A stretch of DNA of 64,000 nucleotides, taken from contig NZ_CAEUHO010000004.1 of the NCBI RefSeq assembly GCF_903181435.1, positions 1,116,001 to 1,180,000 on the forward strand, given 5' to 3'. The DNA comes from Bacteroides acidifaciens. GTDB lineage: Bacteria > Bacteroidota > Bacteroidia > Bacteroidales > Bacteroidaceae. Shown here one piece after another: positions 35,611 to 44,790 of the stretch. Each line of letters begins with the position of its first letter. Positions within the stretch are counted from its first letter, which is position 1. The position numbers and the translations under genes are program-made. The notes beneath the pieces were generated by a model. The model saw only the letters and a program-made list of their open reading frames with translations. It searched no databases and was not told where the DNA came from.

Positions 35611-37074
35611 TTATTTCAGCGTTCCCAAAGATTTCTTCAAATAGATTTCTGTCAGCTTCACATCTATTTGTGCGTCAATCTTTTCTGAATGAGCGGACAG
35701 CCATGCCGTTTGTGCTTCAAGAACATTACTGGTGGCAATCACTCCCTCTTTAAAACCAAGCGTTGCATAGCGCAGATTCTCTTCCGCTTTTTCCATGTTT
35801 TTGGAAGACATAACCAGTTTCTTACCTGCTTCCTTTACCTTGAAAGCGGCTTGATTGACCTGCAACTCTATTTTTTCGCGTGCGTCCTGAAGCTGGTATT
35901 GTGCAATGCGGGCTTCGGCTTTTGCCGCTTTGGTTTTATAAATACCTTCTCCCCAGTGCCATATAGGTATCTGTACCATCACTCCCACATTCCACATGCC
36001 TTTGAATTTGTTTTCAAAGCTATTGAAGACAGAAGGATTGGTTACCATATAATTCCCCATCAATGCGATGGAGGGAAGATGTTCGGCACGGGTTACGTTT
36101 ACTTTCTGTTTATAAATCTGTGTTGCTAATTCGAGACTACGTATTTCCGGACGATTCTCATAAGCGGTAGACAAATTGAAATGAGGGTCTGTTGTCAGTA
36201 ATGGAATATCTTCCATATTTTCATCTGCCAGCGTGATGGGGGAGCTAAGATCAATGCCACATAGTTGACACAACAACATTCGGGCAAGGCTCAATCCGTC
36301 TTCCACTTTGGTGAGTGTCATTTCCGCTTCATTCACCTTGACGCGTACAGACAGACCGTCTGCTTTGGTGGCTACTCCTTCATGAATCATTTTTTCTACA
36401 TCACTGTCCAGCTGTTGCAAAAGCTTTAAATAACCTTCCGCCAGCTTCTTCTTATTGACCAGTGAAATAACTTGCCAGTAAGCTTGGTCTGTACTCATGA
36501 TTACTTCCTGCATACCGCCATGGTGTTGTTGCTGAGCCAATTCTTCGGCATACTTTGTTATTTTGTTGTACGCCCGGATTTTTCCACCCATGTATAAAGG
36601 CTGTGTCAATGTAATGGCGCCTGCATAGACATTTCTCGTATCTGTACGGAGCGCATCCACTAAAGAGTTCCCCGCTTGGTCGAGAGCCGGCAGAGCCGCT
36701 CCTAGTTTTCCGCTTAGGGAAGCAATAAGTGGTGCCAATTCTGGATGTGCTGTTGCAATCTCGGTTGCAACCTGTTGGATAGGGCCTGCCAGATTAGTTC
36801 CTAATCCAGAAAGCGCAGCCTTTTGGTCATTATTTAATAATGAAAACTCTTTCTGGTTTCTCATGTAAGCTCCGGTTGCCGAGAAATTGGGCAGATAATT
36901 CGTAAATGCGGCTTTCCGTTGATAATGGGCGGCATTTATTTTCTCATTGCTTATCAACAAATCTTTGTTGTTGGCAAGAGCTAATGCGCGGCAACTATCC
37001 AGACTTAGAAAGTTTTGCGCTTTTCCTATGAAAGTGAGGCTTAGCAGAATTGTCAGAAGAAATACTTTTTTCAT
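35611..37074 (-). CDS. TolC-family outer-membrane efflux channel
   Basis: A 487-residue outer-membrane channel subunit. The start is taken at the ATG at 37074, four codons inside the longest frame, because it gives a clean signal peptide (MKKVFLLTILLSLTFIGKAQ). The two repeated OEP helical-hairpin units are visible: LDSCRALALANNKDLLISNE near the start, and the second half with NRPEIRSLELATQIYKQKVN and GVMVQIPIWHWGEG. It is the first gene of the operon, and its gap to HlyD (about 105 bases) holds only A/T-rich ATGATTTATG-like repeats. Confidence 0.92.
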   Translation of the reverse strand: MKKVFLLTILLSLTFIGKAQNFLSLDSCRALALANNKDLLISNEKINAAHYQRKAAFTNYLPNFSATGAYMRNQKEFSLLNNDQKAALSGLGTNLAGPIQQVATEIATAHPELAPLIASLSGKLGAALPALDQAGNSLVDALRTDTRNVYAGAITLTQPLYMGGKIRAYNKITKYAEELAQQQHHGGMQEVIMSTDQAYWQVISLVNKKKLAEGYLKLLQQLDSDVEKMIHEGVATKADGLSVRVKVNEAEMTLTKVEDGLSLARMLLCQLCGIDLSSPITLADENMEDIPLLTTDPHFNLSTAYENRPEIRSLELATQIYKQKVNVTRAEHLPSIALMGNYMVTNPSVFNSFENKFKGMWNVGVMVQIPIWHWGEGIYKTKAAKAEARIAQYQLQDAREKIELQVNQAAFKVKEAGKKLVMSSKNMEKAEENLRYATLGFKEGVIATSNVLEAQTAWLSAHSEKIDAQIDVKLTEIYLKKSLGTLK

Positions 37075-37165
37075 CGCATCTTGCATATTAATAAGGTGAT
37101 ACTTCTATATTTAATAACCCTGTTTTTATGTAATTTGTTTATTGAAGTAGTCTGTTTTTTTGCAC

Positions 37166-37181
37166 TTGTTTACTTAAACAA
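37166..37181. promoter_or_regulatory. Operator-like dyad TTGTTTA-CT-TAAACAA
   Basis: A perfect 7-2-7 inverted repeat. It lies about 15-30 bases downstream of the predicted start of the tolC transcript, a position suited to a repressor. No regulator gene is adjacent, so the binding protein is unknown. Confidence 0.5.
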
Positions 37182-37201
37182 TAATTGCATAAACAACGAT
37201 G

Positions 37202-37231
37202 CAAAAGTAGTGCTTTCTTTGAAAATGCAAA
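37202..37231 (-). promoter_or_regulatory. Promoter of the tolC efflux operon
   Basis: On the minus strand TACTTTTG (37202-37209) is a full -7 match and TTTG (37228-37231) is the -33, with an 18-base spacer. Confidence 0.75.
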
Positions 37232-37310
37232 AAGAATTAGCTTTTTTTTTAATGCTTCTGTTTGAAAAATGTGTTATACTTGCATTCGGAAATATGATAA
37301 ACATACCGTA

Positions 37311-38642
37311 ATGTTATTAAATCTGACAGAAGAACAAATTGCCCAATTGGCGCCGGATGCGGCTTCAGTGAAGGCAGGAAAAGGTTTAGCGAGTCGAGCC
37401 AAATGGTTGCTTTTGGAGTATAGTGACCGTGCAATCTGGGGGCATTGTCAAGGAAGTGGACAAACACCTTATCAAACAGTTGTTGATATAAAGGATATTG
37501 CATTTAGATGTTCTTGCCCCAGCCGTAAGTTTCCATGTAAACATGCTTTAGGACTTTTATATATGTATGCGTCTTATTCCGAATCTTTCAAGCAGGCAGA
37601 GGAACCGGATTGGGTGGAAACATGGCTTTCCAAACGTAAAGAGAAGGAAGAAAAGAAAGAGCGGAAAGAAAAAAAGACGGCAGCTCCGATAGATGAGGCG
37701 GCGCAGGCTAAGAGACAGGCTGTGCGTCATCAAAAAGTGTTGGGAGGGATTGAAGACCTTCAGATATGGATGAAAGACTTGTTGCGCAACGGCTTACTCA
37801 ACGTTCCGGAGAGAGCCTACACCTTGTTTGAAGCTATCTCGCGGAGAATGGTTGACGCACAGGCATCAGGGCTGGCAGGCAGGCTGAGGGGACTTCGGGA
37901 GTTGAATTTCTATTCGGAGGACTGGAAATTCAAACTGACAGACAAACTGAGTAAAATATATCTGCTTGCGGAAAGCTATAAACATTTGGACAATCTTCCG
38001 GCTGACTGGCAATTCGAAATTCGTACTCAAATAGGATATCCGCAATCAAAGGAAGAGGTGATGGCGGGAGAACCTGTCGAAGATCAGTGGATGGTGCTAC
38101 ATACAAGAAGTAATAAGGTGAACGATTTGCGAACCGATGTTTTTTGGTTGTACGGAAAGGCGAGTCACCGGATGGCGGTGTATGTTTATTTTATGGTTCC
38201 GGGAACGCTGCCGGAGTTTACGATTCTGTCCGGTGGTACGTATCAGGGTCCATTGTACTTTTACAAAGGAGTTGCCGCTTTACGTGCATTGCCCAAAGAA
38301 CTGCAACGGTTGGACGAAAAATTCCAACCTTCTTGTTGGCCCGACTTGGAAACTGCCACACAATATTATAGAACGATCGTCCAGACCAATCCTTTTGTGG
38401 AGGAAGTCCCTTTATTGGTAGATAATGTCAGATTGGTGACAGCCGGCAATGCGCAATACCTGCAAGATGCCGAAGGACGTGTCATACCGGTACATGTGGA
38501 CGAAAACATTCGTATTGATATTCTTGCTACTACCGGTGGAAAGCCTTTTGCTGCTTTCCTGCTGGCGGATGTTACTTTTTGGGAATTGAAAACTATTTGG
38601 TATCAATCTGAATATTATTTTTGGAAAGATGAACGTAACTGA
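37311..38642 (+). CDS. SWIM zinc-finger protein (first gene of the MoxR-VWA module)
   Basis: A 443-residue cytosolic protein. The start is set at the ATG at 37311, because a TATACTTG -7-like element (37275-37282) overlaps the longer frame. The SWIM finger is at residues 67-78: C67-x-C69-x6-C76-x-H78. It is followed by a strongly charged Lys/Glu linker (about 100-135) and a helical C-terminal region with no recognised domain. SWIM fingers bind nucleic acid or protein. The gene overlaps the DUF5691 gene by 14 bases, so the module is co-translated. Confidence 0.9.
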   Translation: MLLNLTEEQIAQLAPDAASVKAGKGLASRAKWLLLEYSDRAIWGHCQGSGQTPYQTVVDIKDIAFRCSCPSRKFPCKHALGLLYMYASYSESFKQAEEPDWVETWLSKRKEKEEKKERKEKKTAAPIDEAAQAKRQAVRHQKVLGGIEDLQIWMKDLLRNGLLNVPERAYTLFEAISRRMVDAQASGLAGRLRGLRELNFYSEDWKFKLTDKLSKIYLLAESYKHLDNLPADWQFEIRTQIGYPQSKEEVMAGEPVEDQWMVLHTRSNKVNDLRTDVFWLYGKASHRMAVYVYFMVPGTLPEFTILSGGTYQGPLYFYKGVAALRALPKELQRLDEKFQPSCWPDLETATQYYRTIVQTNPFVEEVPLLVDNVRLVTAGNAQYLQDAEGRVIPVHVDENIRIDILATTGGKPFAAFLLADVTFWELKTIWYQSEYYFWKDERN

Positions 38643-40098
38643 CCAACTGATTAACATAGCATTATTAGGGACTGCTACTCGTGAACTGATAGCAACGGAT
38701 TTGCCCGAAGAATTGCAAGACAGCTTGCGTGACATTCAAGAGAAAGCAGAAGATGCGGAGACTGCTTTTTATCAATTGTCGGCTTTAGGTTTCGCTTTCA
38801 GACGTGCCGGATTGAAGGCATACTCGTTGAAAGAACCCGTGTCTGTATCGGAAGCTCCTGAAGAGAGTAAAGCCTGCTTCTCCCGCGAAGTGGGAGAACT
38901 GTTGACTTCTCTGCATGGTAACCGGAACTCGTATCTCTTATTATATGCATATCGTAAAGCGATAGCTTTCGATAAGTTGTTGCCGCCGGTTTATCTGCCG
39001 GCTTTATTGCAAAGGGCTTTTGACCGAAACAATCCTAAACGGCACGAAGAGCAACGTTGGTTGTCGGAATTGTCGGGGCGTAGAGGGCGTTGGCTGCTTT
39101 CGGAAATGGGACTTCCCGCATGGGGAGAACCGGGGAATGAAAGTTGGGAGACGGCTTCCCACGAAGAACGGAAACGGATGTTGTGTCGTTTGCGGCAGGA
39201 ACAGCCCGAACAAGGACTGGCTTTATTGCAGACAGAGTTGAAGAATGAATCAGCCGCTCATCGCGAGGAGTTGATTCGGTGTCTGCGTATAGGATTGACC
39301 AAAGCGGACGAGACTTTCTTGCAGGAACTCCTTTTGAAGGACAGAAGTAGCAGTGTCAAAGAGACTGCCCGCCGATTGTTGTGCAGCTTGCCGGATTCGG
39401 AACAGGTGAAAACCTATCAGGAGTTGTTGCGTGGGAAATTGCATTTTAATTTTCTTTCAGGGTGGTCGTACGATAAGATTGAATATACGCCGGAAATGAA
39501 GAAATTAGGATTTGAAGAGGTCAGTGCCAATAAAAACGAAAAAGATGATCGCTTCTTGTTGAGGCAATTGGCAGAACGGGTGCCACTAAGTTTTTGGAGT
39601 GAGTTCTACGACTGTACACCGGAAAAGGCAGCGGGTAAATTGGCGAAGAAACCTCCTTTTCAGAAATTGTTTGATCTTTCAAGTCCGATTCTGAATTTCG
39701 GAGATTCCGTATGGGCTTATTACACATTGAAAGAAAATGCGGAAGAAGATATGAGCCTTGCGTTAGCGGGGTTGCTTTCTCCTTCTCAGCGTGAAGAAAT
39801 AGCATTTCAGATAACCAGAGGCGGACTGATTCCGGATAGTTGGTTTAATGAAGACGGCGGGGAATGGGGAATGAAATTTTCATCCTATGTCTTGCAACGC
39901 CTTCTGCGAAATAACTACTATCTTCCTAAAGAAACGGCGGAACAATTGGCTGTGTATTTCCCTGCTGAAATGAGAGGTACGTTGGAGCAGATTGCCACTT
40001 CGGTGACAAAGCAGGAGAACAATACGACTTTTTACTTTTGCCGGTTGGTACTGGAGTACATGGATGTAAAACAGAAAATAGATACCTTAATTAAATAA
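38629..40098 (+). CDS. DUF5691-family protein
   Basis: A 489-residue, mostly helical cytosolic protein. The N-terminus (QLINIALLGTATRELIATDLPEEL, read around residues 6-29) and its position between SWIM and MoxR genes fit DUF5691. The middle (about 195-265) reads like HEAT-type helical repeats (LLQTELKNESAAHREELIRC, then FLQELLLKDRSSSVKETARR). This would suit a scaffold or adaptor. There is no catalytic motif I can name. It overlaps the SWIM gene and is followed by the MoxR gene 22 bases later. Confidence 0.82.
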   Translation: MNVTDQLINIALLGTATRELIATDLPEELQDSLRDIQEKAEDAETAFYQLSALGFAFRRAGLKAYSLKEPVSVSEAPEESKACFSREVGELLTSLHGNRNSYLLLYAYRKAIAFDKLLPPVYLPALLQRAFDRNNPKRHEEQRWLSELSGRRGRWLLSEMGLPAWGEPGNESWETASHEERKRMLCRLRQEQPEQGLALLQTELKNESAAHREELIRCLRIGLTKADETFLQELLLKDRSSSVKETARRLLCSLPDSEQVKTYQELLRGKLHFNFLSGWSYDKIEYTPEMKKLGFEEVSANKNEKDDRFLLRQLAERVPLSFWSEFYDCTPEKAAGKLAKKPPFQKLFDLSSPILNFGDSVWAYYTLKENAEEDMSLALAGLLSPSQREEIAFQITRGGLIPDSWFNEDGGEWGMKFSSYVLQRLLRNNYYLPKETAEQLAVYFPAEMRGTLEQIATSVTKQENNTTFYFCRLVLEYMDVKQKIDTLIK

Positions 40099-40120
40099 CG
40101 AACAATAAAAACTGAAAGAT

Positions 40121-41200
40121 ATGAGCGCTTTATTGAGAGAACATGCCGAACAGCAATTTGCAGAAGAACTTCATGAGTTGAAAAAGAACGAGACTTATGC
40201 CATTCCGGAGAACTGGGAAATGTCTCCGCAGTCTGTGGTCACTTATCTGATGGGTGGCAAGTTGAAGAATGGTTTCGAAGTCTCTCCGAAATATATCGGC
40301 CACCGTCGTCTGATGGAAATAGCGGTCGCCACTTTGGCAACCGACCGCGCGTTGTTGCTTTACGGCTTACCCGGAACGGCAAAAAGCTGGGTGAGTGAGC
40401 ATATTGCGGCTGCCATCTCGGGCAATTCGACGTTGATAGTGCAGGGTACAGCCGGAACAGGTGAAGAGGCCATCCGTTATGGATGGAACTATGCACGTTT
40501 ACTGGCGGAAGGACCAAGTGAGGGTGCTTTGATACAGACTCCTGTCATGAAAGCGATGCAGGAAGGAAAGATCGGGCGTATTGAAGAGTTGACCCGAATC
40601 GGTTCGGATGTACAGGATACTTTGATTACGATTCTCTCAGAAAAGACGCTCCCCGTTCCTGAGTTGAATAAGGAGATACAGGCTGTCCGCGGCTTCAATA
40701 TCATTGCCACCGCCAACAATCGCGATAAGGGGGTGAATGAACTTTCGAGTGCTTTGAAGCGACGTTTCAATACGGTCATTTTGCCTTTGCCTGACTCTAT
40801 TGACGAGGAGATTGATATTGTCCGTCGTCGGGTGGAAAGCTTTGAGAAGGTGATGCAACTTCCGGCAGAGAAGCCGGCGTTGTCGGAAATTCGGCGGGTG
40901 GTCACCATTTTCCGTGAACTTCGGCAGGGGGCGACTGTCGATGGCAAGACCAAACTGAAAACACCGAGTGGTACGCTTAGCACGGCTGAAGCCATCTCGG
41001 TTGTGAATAACGGCTTGGCAATGGCCGGTTATTTCGGCGATGGAGAAATCCATGCGGAAGACTTGGTATCCGGTATCTTGGGAGCAGTGGTAAAAGACCC
41101 GGTACAAGATAAAGTCGTTTGGCAGGAATACATGGAAACAGTCGTGAAGAACCGGGAGGGTTGGAAAGACATCTATCGTGCTTCAAGGGATATGATCTAA
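40121..41200 (+). CDS. MoxR-family AAA+ ATPase
   Basis: A 359-residue AAA+ protein. The Walker A motif is GLPGTAKS (82-89). The Walker B position reads IGRIEELTR (E155-E156), so Glu replaces the usual Asp of the DE pair. A sensor region with FNIIATANNRDKGVNELSSA and the arginine-finger ALKRRFNTVILP follows. MoxR ATPases typically work with a VWA protein to remodel or activate target proteins, and a VWA gene lies two genes downstream. The gene is tightly packed between DUF5691 (22 bases) and DUF5682 (12 bases). Confidence 0.92.
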   Translation: MSALLREHAEQQFAEELHELKKNETYAIPENWEMSPQSVVTYLMGGKLKNGFEVSPKYIGHRRLMEIAVATLATDRALLLYGLPGTAKSWVSEHIAAAISGNSTLIVQGTAGTGEEAIRYGWNYARLLAEGPSEGALIQTPVMKAMQEGKIGRIEELTRIGSDVQDTLITILSEKTLPVPELNKEIQAVRGFNIIATANNRDKGVNELSSALKRRFNTVILPLPDSIDEEIDIVRRRVESFEKVMQLPAEKPALSEIRRVVTIFRELRQGATVDGKTKLKTPSGTLSTAEAISVVNNGLAMAGYFGDGEIHAEDLVSGILGAVVKDPVQDKVVWQEYMETVVKNREGWKDIYRASRDMI

Positions 41201-41212
41201 AAAGAAGAGAAA

Positions 41213-43549
41213 ATGGCGATTCATTTATTAGGTATTAGGCATCATGGTCCCGGCTCATGCCGCAATGTGCTGAATTACCTGCAAGAACTGCAACCGGATT
41301 TGATTCTGGTAGAAGGTCCGGCAGAAGCAGAGGCATTGCTTGCTTGTGTGGGAAATCTGCAGATGGTTCCTCCCGTTGCGTTGTTGGCTTATCAGCCCGA
41401 CGAACCGCAACGGGCAGTATTCTATCCGTTTGCTGAGTTCTCTCCGGAATGGCAGGCGATGCGATATGCCGTACAGAATGGGGTTCCTCTTCGTTTCTTC
41501 GATTTGCCTTTGGTTTATTCGATGGCTCTCCGTAAACAGGAAGAGCTGAAGGCTTCGGAAGAATTGACGGAATCCGTTGACGGACAAACAGACCCGACCG
41601 AAACAGAAGCGACCGAAACGGAAACGATCGAAATGGAAGCTGCAGAAATGGAAGTGGCGGAAGAAACAGTCACAGCGGCAGAAGAAAAGAAAGAAGAATC
41701 AATCGGCGATCCGTTTGATTGGCTGGCTCGTGCCGCCGGATGTACCGATGGAGAATCCTGGTGGGAAATGATGATTGAACACCGAAAGGAATCTGAAGAT
41801 ATATTTCAGGCGGTGAAGGAAGCGGTCACTGCTCTTCGGGAAGAACTTTCCGGACAGACTTCCGCCCGTGATTTGCTTCGTGAAGCCTGGATGCGTAAAA
41901 TGATACGGGCGGCACAGAAAGAAAACTTTGAGCGCATTGCCGTTGTTTGCGGTGCTTGGCATGTGCCCGCATTGGAGGATATGCCTAAAGTGAAAGAGGA
42001 TAACGCATTGCTGAAAGGCTTGCCGAAAGTAAAAATAGAATGTACATGGATTCCGTGGACATATAATCGGTTGGCTCTGCGTAGCGGTTATGGCGCGGGA
42101 ATAGAATCTCCGGGATGGTATCACTATCTTTGGCATCATCCGGAAGATGACGGTACGCTTTGGATAAGCCGGATAGCCTCTTTGTTGCGACAGAAGAATA
42201 TGGATATTTCGGTGGCTCACGTCATTGAGACTGTCCGACTGGCACAAGCTACGGCCGCACTCCGAAATCTGCCCTATCCTTCACTGAACGAATATAACGA
42301 GGCTGTGACTACCGTGATGGGGTTTGGAGATGACATCTTGTTGCAAATCATTCGTGAAGAGCTCATTATCAGCAATCGTTTGGGAAGCGTTCCCGATAAT
42401 GTGCCCAAAGTGCCGTTGCTGGTAGATGTGGAGAAGACACAGAAAAGTCTGCGTGTTCCGTTCACTGCCGAAATAAAAGAGCTGATACTGGACCTCCGCA
42501 AACCCAATGACCTTGAACGGAGTATCTTTTTTCATCGTCTGCAATTGTTGGGAATTGACTGGGCGATTCACGGAGAAATAGACGGTAAAGGTACTTTTAA
42601 AGAACAATGGACCTTATATCATAAACCGGAACAGATTATCGATATCATTGAGCGGGCGATATGGGGAAATACGGTGATGGAAGCTACCCAAAAGTATTTG
42701 CAGGCAACTATGGAGGAGATTTTTCATATTCCTGAGTTGACCGCATTATTGAACGAGGTGCTTCCGGCAGATCTTCCCGCATTGGTGGAGGCTATGACCG
42801 TGCGGCTGGATGCGCTTTCGGCAGCCTCGACCGATATTCTTGAAATGATGGAAGCGATTCCCGGACTGGTGAATATCGTCCGTTACGGAAATGTCCGCAA
42901 CCTCGACTTCTCGAAGGTAGGTAGTATGCTTGAGGCGATGGTTGCGCGTATTCTTGCAGGCGGTGTGCTGGTATGTATCAATATTGATGAAGAAGCGGCA
43001 AGCGGTCTGCTCGACAAATTAGTTGCCACAGACTATGCCCTTTCTATTCTGAATCGGGAAGAACTGAACCGGATGTGGCGTAATTTTATCTGTCAAATAC
43101 GCTCATCGGCCAATGTCCATCCGTTATTGTCCGGTTACGCCACTCGTTTGCTGAATGATAAAGGTGAGATAACGATGGAAGAAATGCAGGATACGTTAAG
43201 TTACTATTCGTCGGTTGGTAATTCTCCGGCAGACATGGCTTATTGGTTTGAAGGATTCCTGCGCTCTTCGGGTTCGGTGTTACTACTGGACGATCGTCTT
43301 TGGAATCTGGTAAATACCTGGGTGTGTGCGCAGGAGCAAGAGACGTTTATGGAGTTGTTGCCGATTCTGCGGCGTACTTTCAGTGAATTTACTTCGGCCG
43401 AGCGCCGTAAACTGGGAGAAAAGGCACGTCATGCCGGAACTGCCACCGCCCGTCCCCTTGCCGGAACAGAGGATTTGAATCTCGACCGGGAAGAGGCGGC
43501 AAGAGTAATTCCGGTGATTCGTCAGTTGTTGGGACTTGAAACAAAGTAA
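41213..43549 (+). CDS. DUF5682-family protein
   Basis: A 778-residue cytosolic protein. The N-terminus has LLGIRHHGPGSCRNVLNYL (HHGPG at 10-14) and VEGP (33-36), and later CGAWH (246-250). Spaced His-Gly, Glu-Gly and GxxH motifs of this kind recall the TraB/ChaN/EreA-type fold, so the N-terminal part could be a hydrolase-like domain; this is inference. A low-complexity acidic Thr/Glu stretch (about 118-165) interrupts it. The long C-terminal part is helical. It is the largest and least understood member of the module and is the best candidate for its effector or substrate-handling part. Confidence 0.82.
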   Translation: MAIHLLGIRHHGPGSCRNVLNYLQELQPDLILVEGPAEAEALLACVGNLQMVPPVALLAYQPDEPQRAVFYPFAEFSPEWQAMRYAVQNGVPLRFFDLPLVYSMALRKQEELKASEELTESVDGQTDPTETEATETETIEMEAAEMEVAEETVTAAEEKKEESIGDPFDWLARAAGCTDGESWWEMMIEHRKESEDIFQAVKEAVTALREELSGQTSARDLLREAWMRKMIRAAQKENFERIAVVCGAWHVPALEDMPKVKEDNALLKGLPKVKIECTWIPWTYNRLALRSGYGAGIESPGWYHYLWHHPEDDGTLWISRIASLLRQKNMDISVAHVIETVRLAQATAALRNLPYPSLNEYNEAVTTVMGFGDDILLQIIREELIISNRLGSVPDNVPKVPLLVDVEKTQKSLRVPFTAEIKELILDLRKPNDLERSIFFHRLQLLGIDWAIHGEIDGKGTFKEQWTLYHKPEQIIDIIERAIWGNTVMEATQKYLQATMEEIFHIPELTALLNEVLPADLPALVEAMTVRLDALSAASTDILEMMEAIPGLVNIVRYGNVRNLDFSKVGSMLEAMVARILAGGVLVCINIDEEAASGLLDKLVATDYALSILNREELNRMWRNFICQIRSSANVHPLLSGYATRLLNDKGEITMEEMQDTLSYYSSVGNSPADMAYWFEGFLRSSGSVLLLDDRLWNLVNTWVCAQEQETFMELLPILRRTFSEFTSAERRKLGEKARHAGTATARPLAGTEDLNLDREEAARVIPVIRQLLGLETK

Positions 43550-43559
43550 AAGAAAAGAA

Positions 43560-44690
43560 ATGGAAGAAGAATTACTGAAAAGATGGCGTTTGATATTGGG
43601 GGGTGATGAGGCCGATGGCACAGGCGTATCGTTGAGCGTGGAAGAACGGCGGATCGACCAATCCTTGGAAGCCGTATATGATAGCGACAGGAGGGGAGGG
43701 CTGGGCTCCTCGGCTCCCAAAGTCAGCCGATGGCTGGGGGAGATTCGTGAGTTTTTCCCACAGACAGTGGTGCAGGTGATTCAGCGGGATGCCATCAAGC
43801 GGTTGAATCTGACTACGTTGCTTACAGAAAAGGAAATGTTGGAAACGGTGGTTCCCAATGTGCATTTGGTGGCTACCTTGATGTCTTTAAGTCAGGTTAT
43901 TCCGGAGAAGAATAAAGAGATGGCGCGTCAGATAGTCCGTCAGGTGGCTGATGAATTGCTCCGCAAACTGTCGGCACCTACTCAACAGGCGGTGACCGGT
44001 GCGTTGAACCGCTCCGCCCGTCGCCGGAATCCCCGCTATAATGAAATAGACTGGAAAACAACCATTACGAAGAATCTGAAAAATTACCAGCCGGAGTATA
44101 AGACGATTATTCCTGAAATACGTATCGGATACGGTCGTAAGAGGAAAGCCATGAAAGATATCATCCTGTGTTTGGACCAAAGTGGTTCTATGGGCACGTC
44201 CGTGATTTACTCCGGCATTTTTGGTTCCGTATTGGCGTCTATTCCGGCTGTCTCTACCCGAATGGTCGTGTTTGACACGGCGGTTGTCGACCTTACGGAC
44301 GATTTGCAAGATCCTGTCGATCTGCTTTTTGGAGTACAACTAGGAGGAGGAACGGATATTGCCCAGGCTTTGACTTATTGTCAAGGCATAGTGACCCGCC
44401 CGCAAGATACAGTGCTCGTATTGGTGACCGACCTTTATGAAGGAGGCGACCCGAGAGAGATGCGAAAGAAATTTGTATCTCTTGTCGACAGCGGCGTGCA
44501 ACTGATTGTGTTGCCGGCATTGAATGATGATGGTGCTCCGTCTTATGACAAGAACCATGCGGAATTTTTAGCTTCTATCGGCGTACCCACTTTTGCCTGC
44601 ACTCCGGATAAGTTTCCCGACCTGATGGCGGCTGCTCTTAGCAAACAGGATATCGGTATGTGGGTTTCTCAAAACATAAAGATGTCCTGA
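43560..44690 (+). CDS. VWA-domain protein (CoxE-like), last gene of the module
   Basis: A 376-residue protein. The start is set at the ATG at 43560, since the longer frame begins with TTG inside the previous gene. After a helical N-terminal region the VWA domain carries an intact MIDAS: DQSGS with D206, S208 and S210, the Thr in GGGTDIAQAL and the Asp in VTDLYEGGD. Such domains bind a metal and clamp targets for a MoxR ATPase. The gene begins 10 bases after the DUF5682 gene and ends before a terminator shared with mdh. Confidence 0.92.
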   Translation: MEEELLKRWRLILGGDEADGTGVSLSVEERRIDQSLEAVYDSDRRGGLGSSAPKVSRWLGEIREFFPQTVVQVIQRDAIKRLNLTTLLTEKEMLETVVPNVHLVATLMSLSQVIPEKNKEMARQIVRQVADELLRKLSAPTQQAVTGALNRSARRRNPRYNEIDWKTTITKNLKNYQPEYKTIIPEIRIGYGRKRKAMKDIILCLDQSGSMGTSVIYSGIFGSVLASIPAVSTRMVVFDTAVVDLTDDLQDPVDLLFGVQLGGGTDIAQALTYCQGIVTRPQDTVLVLVTDLYEGGDPREMRKKFVSLVDSGVQLIVLPALNDDGAPSYDKNHAEFLASIGVPTFACTPDKFPDLMAAALSKQDIGMWVSQNIKMS

Positions 44691-44722
44691 CAATCAAATA
44701 CCGGATATTCGATGGCAACGAA

Positions 44723-44758
44723 AAAGGCTGTTCCTCATAACGAAGAACAGCCTTTCTT
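44723..44758. terminator. Bidirectional terminator between the VWA gene and mdh
   Basis: AAAGGCTGTTC (44723-44733) pairs perfectly with GAACAGCCTTT (44745-44755). A-rich sequence on one side and Ts on the other allow it to work in both directions. Confidence 0.85.
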
Positions 44759-44790
44759 AATATATAAATGTAAGGGGATTTTGCTTTCTC

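Noticed and set aside
41565..41705. Possible variable tandem repeat in the DUF5682 gene
   Set aside because: The Thr/Glu codons are low-complexity coding sequence; the units are not regular enough for a defined repeat.
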